Shown: positions 6,264 through 14,983, counted from the first letter of the stretch. The stretch is 18,233 nt of DNA from Glacieibacterium sp964246975 (GCA_964246975.1 CAXTSL010000068.1:1-18233), one strand, 5' to 3'. Made by a program: numbers and translations. The notes: generated by a model from the letters alone, not told the origin.

Positions 6264-8971
6264 AGGAACATGCGGCGCCGCCACCGCCGCCACCGCCTCG
6301 TCGAGCGACACGCGGCGGACCGGCGTTCCCGGCGGAAAGGCGCACAGCAGCCGCGACGGCACGGCGGGGCCGATCAGGACGAAGGTGCCCCGGTCGTCGG
6401 CGCGGCGGATCAGCCGCCCGAAGGCCTGCGCCAGCCGCCCGCTCGTGACGAGATCGTCGTACGCCGCACCGCCGAACGCCGCGCGGCGCGCCGCGTGGAG
6501 CACCGTCGGGCGCGGCCACGGCACGCCCTCCATGACGACCAGCCGCAGCGACGCGCCGGGCACGTCGACGCCGTCGCGGAGCGCGTCGGTGCCGAGCAGC
6601 GACGCCTTGGCATCGGCGCGGAAAATGTCGACGAGCGTGCCGGTGTCGATGGGGTCGACGTGCTGGGCATAGAGCGGCAGCCCGGCGCGGCTGAGCGGTT
6701 CGGCAATGCGGGCGTGCACCGCCTTCGACCGCGCGATGGCGGTGAACAGCCCGAGCGTGCCGCCGCCCGCCGCTTCGATCAGCCGCCGGTAGGCGACGGC
6801 GAGCGCGGGCAGGTCGCCGCGCCGCACGTCGGTGACGATCAGCACCTGCGAATTGCCCGCATAGTCGAATGGGCTGTCGACCGCGAAGCGTTGCGGCGGC
6901 AGCGCGAGGTGCGTCGCGCCGGTCCGCATCTCTGAGTCGCGCCAGCTTCGATCGGGGTCATTGGCCTCGACTCCGGGCGCACGCGACCTGAGCGTCGCCG
7001 AGGTCACCAGCACGCCGTGCGCGGGTTCGAGCACCGCCTTGGCGAAGGGTCGCGTCGGGTCGAGCCAGTGGCGGTGGATGCCGACGTCGTATTCGCGCCC
7101 CTCGACGCGGTCGACGGCGAACCAGTCGATGAAATCGGGGTCGGCGGGGCCGCCGAGGCGCGCCAGCAAACCGCCCCAGCTGCCGAGCAGTTGCGTCCGC
7201 AGCCGCAGGCCGTTCATCGCCCCGTCGAGGCGGGCGCGCCCCGCGCCGTCGAGCCAGTCGGGGGCGTCGTCGAGCACTGCCGCCAGCCGCGCCTCCAGCG
7301 CCAGCAGCGGCGCGCGCAACGCCTCGAACGCCGCCGCCGCGCCGATGCTCGCGTCGATGACGGCGGGCAGGACNNNNNNNNNNCCGCGCTCTCGAGCGAA
7401 TAGCCGGTGTCGGTCCCCGTGGCGCGCGCGTGGACCTGCGCGCGCACGGCCGCGAGCAGCGTTTCGACCGCGCCATAAGGCTCGCCGCCGGTCAGCCGCG
7501 CCCCCCACCCGTCGGCAGGCAAAGCACGCGCCGCCTTCGCCGCGACCTCCAGCGCCAGCGCGCCCGCATCGTCGTAGGCGACAAGGTCCGACAATCGCGC
7601 CGCGAGGCCGCGACGACGTCCACGCCCGAGCGCCTTGTCCGGCCCCAGAATCCAGCTCCGCAGCTCGACCGCCTCGCGCGCCGACAGGTGCAGCGCGAAG
7701 GTCGAATCGGCGGCGTCGAACAGATGATGCCCCTCGTCGAAGACGATGCGCGTCATGGCAGCCGCCTCGGCGCGCCCGCGCACCGCGTTGACCATCACCA
7801 GCGCGTGGTTGGCGATGACGAGGTCGGCCTGCGCCGACGCACGCGTGCTGCGCTCGATGAAGCACGTCCGGTAGTGCGGGCAGCCCGCGTAGATACACTC
7901 GCCGCGCCGGTCGGTCAGGCCCGTGAACGAGCCGCGCCCGAACAGCGTCGCCAGCCACCCCGGCAGGTCGCCGCCGACCATGTCGCCGTCGCGGCTGTAT
8001 TCGGCCCAGCGCGCCGCAAGCTGCGCAAACACCCCGGCGCGACCCGCAAAGCCGCCCTGCATCGCGTCTTCAAGATTGAGCAGGCAGAGATAATTCTCGC
8101 GCCCCTTGCGGACGACAACACGCGTGCGCTTGACCGCCGGGTCGGGATAGACGCGCGCGGTTTCGTGATCGAGCTGGCGCTGCAGCGCCTTGGTATAGGT
8201 CGACAGCCACACCGCACCGCCCGCCGCTTCGGCCCAGTGCGCAGCGGGGGCGAGATAGCCGAGCGTCTTGCCGATACCCGTGCCCGCTTCGGCCAGCGCG
8301 ACATTGGGCGCGGTCGCCATGCTGCGCGGGCGGAAGGCGTGCGCGGCAGCACGGGCATAGGCGCGCTGGCCGTCGCGGCGCTCGGCCCCGATGCCGAGCA
8401 GCCTGTCGAGCGTCGCATCGACCTGCCCGTCGGGAACGGCGATCGGCTTGGGGGCGGGGCGCGGGGCAGCGTCCTCCCATTTGGGCAGCGACGTGAACAA
8501 CAGGCGTTCGGGCTTGGCGGGCTGTTTCAGCCGCTTGCCGACCTCGCCCGACCAGCCCCAGCGCAGGCGGGCGAGCGACTGCGCGATGCCCCACGCGCCG
8601 TGGCGTTCGCGCCACGCCGGGTCTTCGAGCGTCGCAAGCAGCGTCGCGGCAGCACGCTGCAGGAACTGCGCCTCGGCCCCGCGCGACCCGAGCGGCGGGA
8701 GCCCGAGCGCCAACGCCAGTCCCGCCGCCGTCGGCACCGCGAAGCGCGCCGGATGAACGAAGGCGAACAGCTCGAGCAGGTCGAGCCCCGAAATCTCGGG
8801 CAGCCCCAGCCGCGACGCCGTCACCACCGCGCCGAGCAGCAGCATTGGCGTATCGGCGGCGCGACAGATCGCGGTGCGCGGCGCGGCCTGCTCGACCGAC
8901 CCGTCGGCCTCGGCGATCCACACCCCGCCGTGGTTGGCGACGAGTGCGGGGTAGGCGAGAACGAGGGTCAC
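6171..8971 (-). CDS. ATP-dependent DNA helicase, DinG/XPD type (interrupted by assembly gap)
   Basis: A superfamily 2 iron-sulfur helicase. The N-terminal part (frame of 8971) has Walker A AGTGIGKT at residues 229-236. Four candidate [4Fe-4S] cysteines follow: C296, then C359, C364 and C370 in ECIYAGCPHYRTC. The DEAH-box variant FDEGHH is at 411-416. After the N gap (7374-7383) the C-terminal part continues in another frame, with VTSATLRSR, LLGTDALRDGVDVPG and motif VI QAFGRLIRRADD. The two halves join as one protein only if the true gap length corrects the frame, so this is most likely an assembly artefact rather than a pseudogene. GTG 8971 (VTLVLAYPALVANH) is chosen by family resemblance; there is no clear Shine-Dalgarno, and the frame is open to 9049. 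The last 30 residues come from a palindromic repeat. It is divergent from lysK; the likely role is DNA repair or R-loop/flap processing. Confidence 0.88.
7374..7383. other. Assembly gap (10 N)
   Basis: Ten unknown bases inside the helicase gene. The reading frame differs on the two sides: the N-terminal part ends near GTDTGYSLESA, and the C-terminal part resumes at VLPAVIDASIG. The gap size is therefore not exact, and some codons are probably missing. Confidence 0.98.
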
Positions 8972-9042
8972 GAGGAACAGGTACGGAACGGCGACAGGTT
9001 TGTCACGGGGGATGGACGGCTCAAAGCCTTCGCCCCGGTCAT

Positions 9043-9089
9043 GTCCCACCCCCTAACCCCTACCGGATTGGGAGGGGTAGGCGTGGGAC
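9043..9089. repeat. GC-rich palindrome between helicase and lysK
   Basis: GTCCCAC (9043-9049) pairs with GTGGGAC (9083-9089). Inside it, CCCCTAACCCCTACC lies opposite GGGAGGGGTAGG. It sits in the 224-base divergent region between the helicase and lysK starts. It resembles the CCCCTAACCCCTCCC-type intergenic repeats of high-GC proteobacteria; the rest of this region shows no clear promoter to my eye. Confidence 0.55.
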
Positions 9090-9195
9090 TTTACCCGCAC
9101 TCAGGCATCCGACAGCACGCGAGCGCAAACTCCGAGGTTTCGAAAGCCGGCACGCCCTTGCCTCCCTCCACGGTTTCCCCGACACAGCGCACCGC

Positions 9196-10776
9196 ATGAC
9201 CGACGACACCGCACTCCGCGACGCCGCGCGCGTTTCCAAGGCCTGGCCGTTCGAGGAGGCGCGGAAACTCGTTGCGCGCTATCCGAACGGCTTTCCGGCG
9301 GAAGGCGTCGTCTTCGAGACCGGCTATGGCCCCTCGGGCCTGCCGCACATCGGCACTTTCGGCGAGGTCGCGCGGACGACGATGGTGCGCCGCGCCTTCG
9401 AGCTGATCGCGCCGGGCGTGCCGACGCGCCTGATCGCCTTTAGCGACGACATGGACGGCTTCCGCAAGGTGCCGCCCGAGATGCCGCAGCAGGACATGCT
9501 GCGCGCGCATCTGGGCCAGCCGCTGACGCGCGTCCCCGACCCGTTCGGGACCCACCCCAGCTATGGCGCGCATAACAATGCGCGGCTGCGGGCGTTTCTC
9601 GACCGCTTCGGCTTCGACTATGAATTCCTGTCGTCGACCGATTGTTATGCGTCGGGGCGCTTCGACGCGACGCTGCGCAAGGTGCTCGACCATTACGACG
9701 CGGTGACGGCGGTCATCCTCCCCACCCTCGGCCCCGACCGCCGCGCGACCTATTCGCCGTTCCTGCCCTTGCATCCGGTGACGGGCGAGGTGCTGCAGGT
9801 GCCGCTGACGGCGCGCGACGGCGCGGCGGGGACGATCTCGTTCGCCGACCCCGCGACGGGCGAGACGCTGACGGTGCCCGTCACTGGCGGCCATGCTAAG
9901 CTGCAATGGAAGGTCGACTGGGCGATGCGCTGGGTGGCGCTCGGCGTCGACTATGAAATGGCGGGCAAGGACTTGATCGACTCGGTGACGCTGTCGGGTG
10001 CGGTGACGCGCGTGCTGGGCGCGCGCCCGCCCGAGGGGTTCAACTACGAGCTGTTCCTCGATGCGGCGGGGGCGAAGATTTCCAAGTCGAAGGGCAACGG
10101 CCTGACCATCGCCGAGTGGCTGACTTATGCCGCCCCCGACAGCCTCGCGCTCTACATGTATCAGAACCCGCGCAAGGCGAAGCGCCTGCACTTCGACGTC
10201 ATCCCCAAGGCGGTCGAGGAGTATCACAGCTTCCTCGCGAGCTATGCAGCCCAGCCGGTCGAGCAGCGGCTCGGCAATCCGGTGTTTCACGTCCACCACG
10301 GCGCGCCGCCGCCGGGCGACCTGCCACTGAGCTTCGGACTGCTGCTCAACCTCGTCACGGTGGCGGGAACCGACGACCCGGCGGTGCTGTGGGGCTTCGT
10401 ATCGCGCTATGTGCCCGGCACCAGCGCCGCAACGCACCCGGAGATCGATGCGCTCGTGCATTACGCGATCGCCTACGCCCGCGACTTCGTCCTGCCGGGC
10501 CTCGCACGTCGTGCGCCCGACGCGCGGGAGGCCGCCGCGCTCGCCGATCTCGACGAACGGTTGGTCGCACTCGGACCCGAGGCGGGCGCCGAGGCGTTCC
10601 AGTTCGAGGTCTATGAAACCGGCAAGCGCCACGGCTTCGAGCCGCTGCGCGACTGGTTCAGGGCGTTGTACGAAACGTTGCTCGGGACCAGCCAGGGGCC
10701 GCGCATGGGTTCGTTCATCGCGCTCTACGGCCAGAGCGGCACGCGGCGGCTGATCGCCGAGGCACTGGCCGCCTGA
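9196..10776 (+). CDS. lysK: Lysyl-tRNA synthetase, class I
   Basis: Charges tRNA-Lys with lysine in the cytoplasm. The 526-residue product is a class I enzyme, the type used by archaea and most alphaproteobacteria, unlike the class II LysS of E. coli. The HIGH-type signature is PSGLPHIGTF (HIGT at 51-54) and the KMSKS-type signature is KISKS at 294-298. Between them lie family blocks such as RLIAFSDDMDGFRKVP and YEMAGKDLIDS. The C-terminal helical anticodon-binding part is complete. ATG 9196 gives the expected N-terminus (FEEARKLVARYPNG); there is no strong Shine-Dalgarno, and the frame is open far upstream only because of base composition. It lies 21 bases upstream of the TPR-like gene on the same strand. 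Confidence 0.96.
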   Translation: MTDDTALRDAARVSKAWPFEEARKLVARYPNGFPAEGVVFETGYGPSGLPHIGTFGEVARTTMVRRAFELIAPGVPTRLIAFSDDMDGFRKVPPEMPQQDMLRAHLGQPLTRVPDPFGTHPSYGAHNNARLRAFLDRFGFDYEFLSSTDCYASGRFDATLRKVLDHYDAVTAVILPTLGPDRRATYSPFLPLHPVTGEVLQVPLTARDGAAGTISFADPATGETLTVPVTGGHAKLQWKVDWAMRWVALGVDYEMAGKDLIDSVTLSGAVTRVLGARPPEGFNYELFLDAAGAKISKSKGNGLTIAEWLTYAAPDSLALYMYQNPRKAKRLHFDVIPKAVEEYHSFLASYAAQPVEQRLGNPVFHVHHGAPPPGDLPLSFGLLLNLVTVAGTDDPAVLWGFVSRYVPGTSAATHPEIDALVHYAIAYARDFVLPGLARRAPDAREAAALADLDERLVALGPEAGAEAFQFEVYETGKRHGFEPLRDWFRALYETLLGTSQGPRMGSFIALYGQSGTRRLIAEALAA

Positions 10777-10797
10777 AGAAAATTTGGAGAGTGAGTG

Positions 10798-11556
10798 ATG
10801 TTTCGTTCGATTTCGGTTGCCTTGCTGCTGGCGACGGCCACACCCGCCTTTGCCGATGCGGCGGCGAGCTTTCATGACGGCCGCTGGGCGGAGGCGATGC
10901 GCGAAGGACGCGCTGAAGGGACGCCCGCGTCGCTGATCCTCGCGGGCCGCGCGACGCTGACCGTCGCGGGCTATCAGCTCACCGACAAGGCGCAGGCTAA
11001 GGCCGCCATCGACGCGGCGCAGCGCGATTTCGAGGCGGCGCTGGCCAAGGCCCCGAACAACAGCGAGGCGGCGATTCAGCGCGCGATCGCGCTCGGCTAC
11101 CGCGCCAAGCTCGACCGTTCGCCCGGCGAAGCGAAAGCGACGCGCAAGGCGATGGAGGCGGTGCTGGCGCGCGATCCGACCAACGCGCTCGCCAACGCCG
11201 CGCTCGGCGGCTGGCACGGCGGTGCGATCGCGACACTCGGCGGATTTCTTGCGGGTTCGGTGCTGGGGGCCAGCCGTTCGGCGAGCGAACGCTATTTCGC
11301 CACCGCGCTGGCGCGCGAGCCGAAGAACATCATCCATCCGGTGACCTACGCCTTCACGCTGCTCGACCTCGATGCCGACAACGGTCCCAAGGCGGCGACG
11401 CTGCTGCGCGGCGCGGTCGCGCTGCCGGTCCGCGATGCCTATGACACGCAGAACCGCAAGGGCGCGGCGGCGGTGCTGGCGCTGCTCGACAAGGGCGACG
11501 CGGACGGCGCGCGGACGCTGGCGAAGAAGATCCAGCCGTTCGGCAACGTTGGCTAG
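10798..11556 (+). CDS. Exported TPR-like protein of unknown function
   Basis: A 252-residue protein with a clear signal peptide (MFRSISVALLLATATPAFA), so it is probably periplasmic. The body is helical with TPR-like repeats, for example FEAALAKAPNNSEAAIQRA and MEAVLARDPTNALANAAL. A Gly/Ala-rich stretch lies around residues 140-160 (GGWHGGAIATLGGFLAGSVLG), which may be an amphipathic or partly hydrophobic helix. ATG 10798 follows GGAGAG by about seven bases; an in-frame GTG lies just ahead at 10795. It is 21 bases after lysK and probably cotranscribed with it. Its stop shares CTAG with the hemW stop on the other strand. I do not recognise a named family; a scaffold or protein-interaction role is inference only. 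Confidence 0.78.
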   Translation: MFRSISVALLLATATPAFADAAASFHDGRWAEAMREGRAEGTPASLILAGRATLTVAGYQLTDKAQAKAAIDAAQRDFEAALAKAPNNSEAAIQRAIALGYRAKLDRSPGEAKATRKAMEAVLARDPTNALANAALGGWHGGAIATLGGFLAGSVLGASRSASERYFATALAREPKNIIHPVTYAFTLLDLDADNGPKAATLLRGAVALPVRDAYDTQNRKGAAAVLALLDKGDADGARTLAKKIQPFGNVG

Positions 11557-12704
11557 GGTAGCAAGTCGCCCAACACCGCGTTGACCAAAGGGCGTCCGGC
11601 ACGCGTCAGGCGCAGGCCGCGCGCGTCGTCCTCCGCGAGCCCGAGCGCGAGCAGTCGTGCCAGCGCCGCGCGGTCGACTGCGTCGGCGAGCGTCACCCCC
11701 GTTCGCCGCGCGAACGCGACGCGGTCGATTCCCGCCGTCAGCCGGAGTCCCATCATCAACGCCTCGCTGGCGCGCGTTGCCGAGGGCAGGGCGGTCGTCT
11801 CGACGATCCCGTCGCCGCACGCCACGGCCGCCAGCCAGTTCTCGGGCTTTCTGTGGCGCACCTTGGCGACGCCAGCCCGGCGACCATGCGCGCCCGGGCC
11901 TACGCCGACGTAATCGCCGTAGGTCCAATAGCTCAGGTTGTGGCGGCTTTCGGCACCGGGCCGCGCGTGGTTCGAGGTCTCGTAGGCCGGGCATCCGGCA
12001 GCTTCGGTCATGGCTTGGGTAAGGTCGAACAGGTCGGCCGAAGTCTCGGCATCGGGAGTCCGCAGCCGACCCGCCGCGTGTTCGACGGCAAAGCGCGTCC
12101 CCGCCTCGATGGTCAGCTGGTAGAGCGACAGATGCTCGGTGCCGAACGCCAGCGCGCGCGCCAGTTCGGGCTGCCACGCCGCGACCGTATGACCGGGCCG
12201 GTCGTAGATCAGGTCGAACGAGACACGCGGGAAGTGCGCCTGCGCGATGTCGAGCGCGGCGAGACCCTGCGCGAGGTCATGCGGGCGACCAAGCTGCTTG
12301 AGCGCGCTATCGTCGAGCGCCTGCAGGCCGAGGCTGACGCGGTTGACCCCGGCGGCGGCGAACCCGGCGAAGCGCGCCGCCTCGACGCTCGACGGATTGG
12401 CCTCGAGCGTGATCTCACAAGTCGCATCGAGCGACCACAGCCGCGCCGCCGCGTCGATCACCGCGCCCGTCGTCGCAGGCGTCATCAGCGACGGGGTGCC
12501 GCCACCGAAGAAGATGCTGTGGACGCGCCGAGGCCCCGTGACGCGCGCCTCGGCGGCAAGGTCGGCAAGCAGCGCGTCGCGCCAGCCGCGCTCGTCGATG
12601 CGCGCGCGGACGTGGCTGTTGAAGTCGCAATACGGGCATTTGATGACGCAGAATGGCCAGTGGACGTACAGCGCGAGCGGGTCGTCCGATGCCGTCAGAA
12701 GCAC
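11553..12704 (-). CDS. hemW: HemW, radical SAM heme chaperone
   Basis: Heme-binding radical SAM protein thought to deliver heme to membrane enzymes; formerly often annotated as coproporphyrinogen III oxidase. The 383-residue length fits the family. The [4Fe-4S]/SAM motif CxxxCxxC is C19, C23 and C26 in FCVIKCPYCDF. The following DF replaces the C-x-C extension of true HemN, which supports HemW. Other family blocks are SIFFGGGTPSLM, GVNRVSLGLQALDD, SFDLIYDRPGHT, HLSLYQLTIEAGT and YGDYVGVGPGAHG. The start at ATG 12704 overlaps the end of rdgB by 10 bases, consistent with translational coupling. It is the last gene of the rph-to-hemW operon, and its stop codon shares CTAG with the convergent TPR-like gene. 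Confidence 0.95.
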   Translation of the reverse strand: MLLTASDDPLALYVHWPFCVIKCPYCDFNSHVRARIDERGWRDALLADLAAEARVTGPRRVHSIFFGGGTPSLMTPATTGAVIDAAARLWSLDATCEITLEANPSSVEAARFAGFAAAGVNRVSLGLQALDDSALKQLGRPHDLAQGLAALDIAQAHFPRVSFDLIYDRPGHTVAAWQPELARALAFGTEHLSLYQLTIEAGTRFAVEHAAGRLRTPDAETSADLFDLTQAMTEAAGCPAYETSNHARPGAESRHNLSYWTYGDYVGVGPGAHGRRAGVAKVRHRKPENWLAAVACGDGIVETTALPSATRASEALMMGLRLTAGIDRVAFARRTGVTLADAVDRAALARLLALGLAEDDARGLRLTRAGRPLVNAVLGDLLP

Positions 12705-13297
12705 GCCGCGACCAGCTGCTCGAACGCGTGCGCGCGGTGGCTGAGGCTGTGCTTGAGCGCCGGGTCGATCTCGCCGAAGGTCTGCTCCATCTCGCCGTGG
12801 ACGAACATCGCGTCATAGCCGAACCCCCGGTCGCCACGCGGCGGCCAGACCAATCGCCCGTCGCAGCGTCCCTCGAAGGTCCGCACCTCGCCGTCGGGCC
12901 ACGCCAGCGCCAGCGCGCAGACGAAATAGGCGGTGTCGGGCGAGCCGAACGCCAGCGCGCGGTGGACGCGCGCCATGGCGTGACCGAAATCCTTGCCCGG
13001 CCCCGCCCAGCGTGCCGAGAAAATTCCCGGCGCACCGTGCAGCGCATCGACGCACAGCCCCGAATCGTCGGCGAGCGCGGGCAGGCCCGAGGCGGTGGCG
13101 GCGGCCAGCGCCTTCAGCTCGGCATTGGCGCGGAAGGTGTCGCCGGTCTCCTCGGGCTCGGGCAGGCCGAGGTCGCCCGCCGCGACGACGTCCATGCCGA
13201 ACGGCGTGAGCAGCGCGCCGATCTCGCGCAGCTTGCCGGGGTTGTGCGTGGCCAGCACGAGGCGACCGGGGGGGAGGCGGCGGTGGCTATCGGACAT
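12695..13297 (-). CDS. rdgB: RdgB/HAM1 non-canonical purine NTP pyrophosphatase
   Basis: Hydrolyses ITP, dITP and XTP to monophosphates, keeping deaminated purines out of nucleic acids. The 200-residue length is typical. The N-terminal nucleotide-binding motif LATHNPGKLREI (T17, H18, N19, K22) is present, as are LADDSGLCVDAL (D77, D78), GAPGIFSARWAG and the RGFGYDAMF block. The C-terminal SLSHRAHAF is the usual S-H-R-x-x-A end. ATG 13297 is chosen because it begins just before the ATHN strand; the longer frame to 13327 would run back into the preceding gene. It overlaps the upstream small membrane gene by 11 bases and hemW by 10, inside a tightly packed operon. Confidence 0.95.
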   Translation of the reverse strand: MSDSHRRLPPGRLVLATHNPGKLREIGALLTPFGMDVVAAGDLGLPEPEETGDTFRANAELKALAAATASGLPALADDSGLCVDALHGAPGIFSARWAGPGKDFGHAMARVHRALAFGSPDTAYFVCALALAWPDGEVRTFEGRCDGRLVWPPRGDRGFGYDAMFVHGEMEQTFGEIDPALKHSLSHRAHAFEQLVAACF

Positions 13298-13724
13298 GTC
13301 GGATGATCTCGCGTAAACGGGTGGCAACGACTTCAGCGCCCGCGTCTCCGGCGCGCCGGATGCCTGCCTCGGCCAACCCGTAGAGCGCGAGTGCAGCGCC
13401 GATCAAGACAGCCGGTGCGCCGAGCGTGAGCGGCGCGATATAGGCACCGAGCCCGAGCAACCCGCCGCTCGCCGACAGGACGGCAGCGAACAGGCTTTGC
13501 GATGCCGCAGGTTGCAAAATATCGCTCGCCGTCGCAGCGAGAAACTCAGCGACAAGGGTGCGCTCGGCCGCGCTCAACAAAGCGCGATCCGGCAGTGCTG
13601 CCGACGCTGCCCGGTCGACGGCGCGCCGAAACGTCGCTGGTGCATCGTAAGCTGCTGGAATAGCGTCAGGGAAGCGGGCGAGCCAAATATTCCAGACCGC
13701 ACTGGCGACGACGGGCCGGGTCAC
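13287..13724 (-). CDS. Unrecognised small membrane protein (gene B of an inserted pair)
   Basis: A 145-residue protein I do not recognise. The N-terminal half (residues 1-75) is soluble and helical, including WNIWLARFPDAIPAAYDAP. The C-terminal half has two likely membrane helices, about residues 76-98 (FAAVLSASGGLLGLGAYIA) and 102-120 (GAPAVLIGAALALYGLAEA), followed by a basic cytoplasmic-looking tail (TRLREIIRHVR). The start is GTG 13724, which overlaps the stop of gene A as GTGA. The stop overlaps the rdgB start by 11 bases. Base composition looks slightly less GC-rich than the flanking genes. The start is inferred from the overlap; the open frame extends to 13829. No function is suggested by the sequence. 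Confidence 0.72.
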   Translation of the reverse strand: MTRPVVASAVWNIWLARFPDAIPAAYDAPATFRRAVDRAASAALPDRALLSAAERTLVAEFLAATASDILQPAASQSLFAAVLSASGGLLGLGAYIAPLTLGAPAVLIGAALALYGLAEAGIRRAGDAGAEVVATRLREIIRHVR

Positions 13725-14080
13725 CCGGCAAGGCTGGCTTCGCGCGACGGACGTTCTGCGAGACCGTCGATGTCGGCAAGCAACAGTTCGATACGCAAAC
13801 GCCGGGTCTGTGCGCGCAACCAGCCCCAAATACCGAGAACGGCAACGCTCAACCCAAGCACGGGCAGGGCACGCGATCCGGCGTCGGGCATCGTACCGGT
13901 CGTCGATACCGGTGGCTCGCCCAAAAATCCGAACTCGCGCAGTAGAACGAAGCCGATCAGCGCCAGCGCGAGAATCATGACGATGGAGGATGTGCGCCGA
14001 AACCCGACCAACAATTGAAGCTTGGCCCGCTCCAGCGCGACATTGCCTGACGGCTGCCCCAGGGACGTCGTGCCACTCAC
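13721..14080 (-). CDS. Unrecognised two-helix membrane protein (gene A of an inserted pair)
   Basis: A 119-residue protein I do not recognise. It has a short polar N-terminus, a likely membrane helix at about residues 31-49 (SSIVMILALALIGFVLL), a short Pro/Gly/Thr-rich loop, a second helix at about 71-88 (ALPVLGLSVAVLGIWGWL), and a charged helical C-terminus (TRRLRIELLLADIDGLAER). The start is GTG 14080, with GGAGA about nine bases upstream; a TTG at 14107 is a weaker option. It begins 34 bases after the rph stop, and its TGA overlaps the GTG of gene B. The layout suggests co-translation with gene B and with rdgB. Confidence 0.7.
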   Translation of the reverse strand: MSGTTSLGQPSGNVALERAKLQLLVGFRRTSSIVMILALALIGFVLLREFGFLGEPPVSTTGTMPDAGSRALPVLGLSVAVLGIWGWLRAQTRRLRIELLLADIDGLAERPSREASLAG

Positions 14081-14114
14081 TGTCGCGTCTCCGTCTTGCC
14101 GACGCAAAGATAGG

Positions 14115-14831
14115 TCAACGCCCCACCGCCCGCAACTGCGCCGCGAAAATCTCGCCGCAGCCGATGCGCGCCAGCCGGAGCAGGCGCAGCAGCGCCTCCT
14201 CGTCGAACGGCGCGCCTTCGGCAGTGGCCTGAACCTCGACGATGCCGCCGGTCGAGGTCAGCACGAAATTGGCGTCGGTACCGGCGTCCGAATCCTCGAC
14301 ATAGTCGAGATCGAGGACGGGCGTCCCGGCGTGGATGCCCGCCGAAACCGCCGCGACCTGCATCGGCAGCGGGTCGAGCGTCAGGCCGTTCTTCGCCATG
14401 ATGCCGTCGATAGCCAGGCGCAGCGCCACCCACGCCCCCGAGATCGCCGCGGTGCGCGTGCCGCCGTCGGCCTGCAGCACGTCGCAATCGAGGGTGATCT
14501 GACGCTCGCCGAGAAGCTTGAGGTCGGTGACGGCGCGCAAGCTGCGCCCGATCAGCCGCTGGATTTCCTGCGTGCGGCCCGACTGCTTGCCCTTCGCTGC
14601 CTCGCGTTGCCCGCGCGTGTGCGTGGCGCGCGGCAACATGCCGTATTCCGCCGTCACCCAGCCCGACCCCTTGCCGCGCAGCCACGGCGGCAGCCGCTCC
14701 TCGACCGAGGCGGTGACAAGGACGTGCGTCATGCCGAACTTGACAAGGCATGAGCCTTCGGCGTGCGCGCTGAAGCCGGGCTCCAGCGAGATCGTCCGCA
14801 TCGCGTCGGGGGCGCGGCCTGAGGGACGCAT
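14115..14831 (-). CDS. rph: Ribonuclease PH
   Basis: Phosphorolytic 3'-5' exoribonuclease that trims the 3' ends of tRNA precursors; it forms hexameric rings in the cytoplasm. The product is 238 residues, the standard length. It begins MRPSGRAPD and shows family blocks TEYGMLPRATHTR-like (here VTAEYGMLPRATHTRGQRE), RTQEIQRLIGRSLRAV, CDVLQADGGTRTAAI and the C-terminal GGIVEVQATAEGAPF. ATG 14831 is supported by AGGAGA five bases upstream (14837-14842); the longer frame to 14966 crosses a palindromic repeat. It is the first gene of the minus-strand operon ending in hemW and is divergent from hrcA. A gap of only 34 bases leads to the next gene. Confidence 0.97.
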   Translation of the reverse strand: MRPSGRAPDAMRTISLEPGFSAHAEGSCLVKFGMTHVLVTASVEERLPPWLRGKGSGWVTAEYGMLPRATHTRGQREAAKGKQSGRTQEIQRLIGRSLRAVTDLKLLGERQITLDCDVLQADGGTRTAAISGAWVALRLAIDGIMAKNGLTLDPLPMQVAAVSAGIHAGTPVLDLDYVEDSDAGTDANFVLTSTGGIVEVQATAEGAPFDEEALLRLLRLARIGCGEIFAAQLRAVGR

Positions 14832-14836
14832 GGGGT

Positions 14837-14842
14837 TCTCCT
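14837..14842 (-). promoter_or_regulatory. Ribosome binding site of rph
   Basis: AGGAGA on the minus strand, five bases ahead of ATG 14831-14829. It sets the start and excludes the longer frame through the repeat. Confidence 0.75.
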
Positions 14843-14870
14843 TGAATGAGCCAGGCGCTGTAGCCGGTCC

Positions 14871-14940
14871 GTCATCCCGGCGAAAGCCGGGACCCATCGC
14901 CTGAGTTCGGGAAATGGGTCCCGCCATTCGCCGGGATGAC
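14871..14940. repeat. GTCAT-type palindrome between rph and hrcA
   Basis: A 70-base inverted repeat. The 27-base arms (14871-14897 and 14914-14940) match at 25 positions and begin GTCATCCCGGCGAA at both outer ends. It occupies nearly half of the 158-base divergent region, leaving 39 bases on the rph side and 49 on the hrcA side. It has the same unit style as 5504-5529 and 16586-16676. Confidence 0.8.
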
Positions 14941-14954
14941 CACGTAAGGCCGGG

Positions 14955-14983
14955 GTGACGGCGCACGGCGGTCGCCCTACATA
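14955..14983 (+). promoter_or_regulatory. Possible hrcA promoter
   Basis: GTGACG (14955-14960) and TACATA (14978-14983) are 17 bases apart. Initiation about seven bases downstream would fall at or next to the hrcA ATG at 14990, which would make the message leaderless; no Shine-Dalgarno is seen ahead of hrcA. The match to consensus is weak, and no CIRCE operator (TTAGCACTC-N9-GAGTGCTAA) is present. Confidence 0.25.

Noticed and set aside
6080..6271. N-terminal extension of the histidine phosphatase back to 6271
   Set aside because: The extra residues are translated from the palindromic repeat and the intergenic gap; the family begins at the strand before RHAKSSW.
8845..9195. Longer start for lysK
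   Set aside because: The upstream codons cross the GC-rich repeat and the helicase start; LysRS similarity begins at ATG 9196.
7430..9199. 589-codon plus-strand frame opposite the helicase
   Set aside because: Antisense shadow of the helicase; its composition is that of complementary codons.
9091..12177. 1028-codon open frame on the minus strand, opposite lysK and the TPR-like gene
   Set aside because: It runs antisense to genes with clear motifs, is Arg/Ala/His-rich, has no recognisable domain, and is explained by high GC in the third codon position of the opposite strand.
11553..12704. Coproporphyrinogen III oxidase (HemN) identity
   Set aside because: The fourth cysteine of the HemN C-x-C extension is replaced (CDF), and the length and neighbours fit HemW.
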